Both the position numbers and the translations under genes were made by a program. From 40CM-2-70-7 sp035631315 (lineage in GTDB: Bacteria; Gemmatimonadota; Gemmatimonadetes; Gemmatimonadales; GWC2-71-9), in NCBI GenBank assembly GCA_035631315.1, contig DASQIZ010000079.1, forward strand, positions 1 through 7,377: DNA of 7,377 bases, read 5' to 3'. The notes beneath the pieces were generated by a model. It did no database searches. It was not told the origin of the DNA and worked only from the letters and a program-made list of their open reading frames with translations. Positions 5,419 to 7,377 of the stretch are shown piece by piece (the first letter of the stretch is position 1; each line of letters begins with the position of its first letter).

Positions 5419-6404
5419 GCGGCTACCTGTACCTCATTCTCCGACAAGTATTGCGCGAAGAGGCGTTCCGCCTCCTGCATCGACTCGATGGCAAACAACC
5501 GCTGACGTAGCTCGGCAGCCCCACGAAGCCCCTTCGTATACCACCCCAGGTGCTTCCGGAACTCGAGCGCGGTCTTCCGGGTGTCTCCCTGCAGATGCAG
5601 GGCGAGCTTGGCGTGCTCGAGCGCCACGGCGAACCGCTCTTCGGTGGTCGGCGCCGGCGGCGGCACCCGACCCTCGAGCAGCGCATGACCGCGCTCGAAG
5701 ATCCATGGATTGCCGAAGCTCCCCCGCGCGATCATGATGCCGGCACAGTTGGTGTGCCGGTGCATCGCCAGGATGTCCTCGGCCGTCTCGATGTCCCCGT
5801 TGCCGATCACCGGGATGTCCAGAGCCTCAACCACCCGGGCGATCTCGTCCCAGTTGGCCTTCCCCGTGTACATCTGGGTCCGCGTGCGGGCATGGAGGGC
5901 GAGCGCGAGGGCGCCTGCCTCCTGGCAGTGGAGCGCGATGCTGACGGGGTCGCGTTGGGCCTCATCCCATCCGCTCCGGATCTTCACCGTCACCGGCAGG
6001 TGCGTCGCGCCCTTCACGGCCTTGATGATGCCCCCCACCAGCGACATGTCCTTGAGGCACCCGGAGCCGCCGTTGTTGCGGACCACCTTCTTGACCGGGC
6101 AGCCGAAGTTGATGTCGAGGAAGTCTGGCTGGAACAGCTCCGTGACCATCCCGGCGGCGCGCGCCATGACGTTGGCGTCGGCCCCGTAGAGCTGGATGCC
6201 GATGGGCCGCTCGACCGGCTCGAACCGCATGTCGGCCAGGACCCGCTCGATCCCCAGGGAAATCCCGACCGACGAGATGAACTCGGACACCACGACGTCC
6301 GCCCCGAAGCGCCGGCAGATCTGCCGGAACGGTCCTTCGGAGACGCCTGCCATCGGCGCCAGGTACAGAGGGACGGCGTGCCCGGTCGGGTACGGGAAGT
6401 CCAT
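5415..6404 (-). CDS. dusB: tRNA-dihydrouridine synthase, DusB-like
   Basis: Dus enzymes use FMN and NADPH to reduce specific uridines in the tRNA D-loop. From ATG 6404-6402 the protein has 329 residues. LAPMAGVSEGPFR opens the TIM barrel (about 15-27). NFGCPVKKV at about 99-107 carries the catalytic Cys102. VTVKIRSGW, HARTRTQMYTGKANW, VIGNGDI and MIARGSFGNPWIF are conserved FMN and tRNA-contact regions. The C-terminal helical domain includes HLGWYTKGL. The frame extends 20 codons further to a TTG at 6464. I prefer the ATG because homologues start about 10-15 residues before LAPMAG and because the longer form would leave only 38 bp for two divergent promoters. Its Shine-Dalgarno (AGGA) is unusually close to the ATG. 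It leads the dusB-larB-diguanylate cyclase operon. Subfamily B is likely, not certain. Confidence 0.9.
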   Translation of the reverse strand: MDFPYPTGHAVPLYLAPMAGVSEGPFRQICRRFGADVVVSEFISSVGISLGIERVLADMRFEPVERPIGIQLYGADANVMARAAGMVTELFQPDFLDINFGCPVKKVVRNNGGSGCLKDMSLVGGIIKAVKGATHLPVTVKIRSGWDEAQRDPVSIALHCQEAGALALALHARTRTQMYTGKANWDEIARVVEALDIPVIGNGDIETAEDILAMHRHTNCAGIMIARGSFGNPWIFERGHALLEGRVPPPAPTTEERFAVALEHAKLALHLQGDTRKTALEFRKHLGWYTKGLRGAAELRQRLFAIESMQEAERLFAQYLSENEVQVAA

Positions 6405-6502
6405 ATCCTGCAACGTAATGGGAGGTTGCACGTCGAGCAACTCGCGGCTACGTTCCGGTCCCAATCCAGTCGTTACGTGCTTGAAAACGGAGTGAGCGCC
6501 CC
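6405..6502. promoter_or_regulatory. Divergent promoter region with alternating GCAAC/GTTGC dyads
   Basis: This 98-bp gap separates dusB (minus) from the EIIA gene (plus). It contains GCAAC (6410-6414), GTTGC (6425-6429) and GCAAC (6437-6441); the last two form a dyad with a 7-bp spacer. A weak plus-strand promoter can be drawn: TTGCAC (6426-6431), 17 bp, TACGTT (6449-6454), overlapping the dyad. GGAG at 6489-6492 serves the EIIA start. All promoter calls here are weak. Confidence 0.35.
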
Positions 6503-6955
6503 GTGCATCTGCGTGAGTTCTTCGCCGAAGACGCCATCAATCTGCACATCGCCGCGACGGACAAAGACGATGTCCTGAAGGAGCTCGTCGGCCTGCTCCA
6601 TCTCGAGGAGAAGGAAGACGCGACGCTCTTCAAGATGTTGAAGCGTCGCGAGACGCTGGGGTCGACCGGCATCGGGCAGAACATCGCCATTCCCCATTGC
6701 CGGTCCCTGGTGGTGTCGAAACTGCGCGTGGCGTTCGGACGGAAACTCGAAGGGGTGGATTTCAAGGCGATCGACGACAAGCCCGTGCACTACTTCTTCC
6801 TGATCGTCGCGCCGCCGCTCGAGGTTTCCAACCAGTATCTCCCCGTGCTCGGCAAAATCGCCCAGTTCGCGAAAGAGACGGACGTCCCCGAGCGGCTGGC
6901 GAAGCTCAACACTCCGCAGGAATTCCTGCAGCTCCTGGAGGAGAAGAAAATCTGA
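6503..6955 (+). CDS. PTS EIIA domain protein (nitrogen-regulatory/fructose type)
   Basis: This 150-residue single-domain EIIA of the mannitol/fructose-Ntr family carries a phosphate on a histidine. The motif is STGIGQNIAIPHCR, with His65 as the phosphorylation site. The N-terminal KDDVLKELVGLL helix and the repeated helix-strand pattern to ...TPQEFLQLLEEKK match the family's full length. The usual GIGxGIAIPH reads GIGQNIAIPH here. With no EIIB or EIIC partner in view, a regulatory role like PtsN is more likely than sugar uptake; that is inference. The start is GTG 6503-6505 with GGAG ten bases upstream; the first residues (MHLREFFAEDAI) match how relatives begin. It is transcribed away from dusB and converges on guaA. 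Confidence 0.9.
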   Translation: MHLREFFAEDAINLHIAATDKDDVLKELVGLLHLEEKEDATLFKMLKRRETLGSTGIGQNIAIPHCRSLVVSKLRVAFGRKLEGVDFKAIDDKPVHYFFLIVAPPLEVSNQYLPVLGKIAQFAKETDVPERLAKLNTPQEFLQLLEEKKI

Positions 6956-6962
6956 CCTACTT

Positions 6963-7014
6963 CGGATTTCGGATTGCGAATTGCGGATTCCCCGTTCCAG
7001 CAATCCGAAATCCG
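6963..7014. repeat. Perfect 15-bp inverted repeat between convergent genes
   Basis: The arm at 6963-6977 (CGGATTTCGGATTGC) is the exact reverse complement of 7000-7014, with a 22-nt loop. A second pairing is possible: TTGCGGATT (6981-6989) with 7009-7017. The arms are built from repeated CGGATT units. It begins 8 bp after the EIIA stop and ends 22 bp before the guaA stop, so it may act as a shared terminator. Neither strand has a clear T-run after the stem, so a repeat element of the REP kind is equally possible. Confidence 0.6.
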
Positions 7015-7036
7015 CAATCGCCAATCCGCCATTCCG

Positions 7037-7377
7037 TTACTCCCACTCGATGGTGGCGGGAGGCTTGGAGCTGACGTCGTATGCGACACGGTTTACGCCT
7101 CGCACCTCGTTGATCACCCGGCTCGAGATGCGCGCCAACGTGTCATAGGGGAACGGGTACCAATCCGCGGTCATCCCGTCCCGGCTGGTGACCGCGCGCA
7201 ACGCCACGACGTGATCGTAGGTCCGGCCATCGCCCATGACACCGACGGACTTGACCGGGAGCAGCACCGCGAAGGCCTGCCAGATCTGATCATAGAGGCC
7301 CGCCGCACGGATCTCTTCGATGTAGATGGCGTCCACCTTCCGGAGGATCGCGAGCCGGTCTTCGGAAACGGGGCCGA
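7037..7377 (-). CDS. guaA: GMP synthase (glutamine-hydrolysing), C-terminal part
   Basis: GuaA converts XMP to GMP with ATP and glutamine in purine synthesis. The window holds the last 112 codons; the start lies beyond the right edge. The visible part is the C-terminal dimerisation domain, which helps bind XMP: ILRKVDAIYIEEIRAAGLYDQ, then VLLPVKSVGVMGDGRTYDHVVALRAV, then VINEVRGVNRVAYDVSSKPPATIEWE at the very end. KPPATIEWE is the invariant terminus of the family. The frame is open to the window edge, so an apparent GTG start at 7336 is internal and not used. The stop is TAA at 7037-7039. Confidence 0.97.
   Translation of the reverse strand, partial: GPVSEDRLAILRKVDAIYIEEIRAAGLYDQIWQAFAVLLPVKSVGVMGDGRTYDHVVALRAVTSRDGMTADWYPFPYDTLARISSRVINEVRGVNRVAYDVSSKPPATIEWE

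Noticed and set aside
6405..6464. TTG start adding 20 residues to dusB
   Set aside because: It lacks a ribosome binding site, adds residues homologues do not have, and would squeeze two divergent promoters into 38 bp.
5550..6578. Plus-strand open frame of 342 codons
   Set aside because: It is antisense to dusB and crosses into the EIIA start; the opposite strand has clear conserved dusB motifs.

Overview
The window looks like a chromosomal stretch of a GC-rich Gram-negative-type bacterium. The mix of a BlaI/M56 sensor pair with a long TonB-C-like tail, GTG starts with 4-base gene overlaps, and short G-rich repeats between genes fits Gemmatimonadota or a relative. That placement is inference; no marker here fixes the phylum.

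Layout, left to right. (1) 1-61, minus: first 20 codons of a probable Yip1-family membrane protein running off the left edge. (2) 62-341: about 280 bp without an intact gene, packed with inverted repeats. At 210-317 there is a highly ordered element that can fold as a four-way junction with two further inner hairpins. At 301-345 lies a 14-codon remnant of a second M56 gene. (3) 342-2707, minus: a two-gene operon, blaI-like repressor then a BlaR1/M56-type membrane metalloprotease with a triplicated C-terminal sensor region. Its promoter (consensus -35, 17-bp spacer) carries two matching dyads at the positions expected for autorepression. (4) 2790-3207, minus: ssrA (tmRNA) with its own terminator; a candidate promoter lies in the 3' end of the gene upstream. 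(5) 3221-6404, minus: a tightly coupled operon dusB-larB-diguanylate cyclase, both junctions being GTGA overlaps, with ssrA starting 13 nt after the last stop codon. (6) 6503-6955, plus: a PTS EIIA (Ntr/fructose-type) gene divergent from dusB. (7) 6956-7036: a palindromic repeat between convergent genes. (8) 7037-7377, minus: the 3' end of guaA (GMP synthase).

How the genes work together. BlaI and the M56 protein should form a signal-cleavage circuit: the receptor senses something outside the cytoplasmic membrane, its zinc protease activity leads to BlaI inactivation, and the operon is derepressed. The receptor lacks a recognisable penicillin-binding sensor domain, so the signal is probably not a beta-lactam. 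The dusB-larB-DGC-ssrA block mixes tRNA modification, nickel-pincer cofactor synthesis, c-di-GMP signalling and ribosome rescue; no common pathway is evident. No mobile element, CRISPR array or obvious defence system was found. The parts most likely to be undescribed are the four-way-junction element at 210-317 and the neighbouring M56 remnant.
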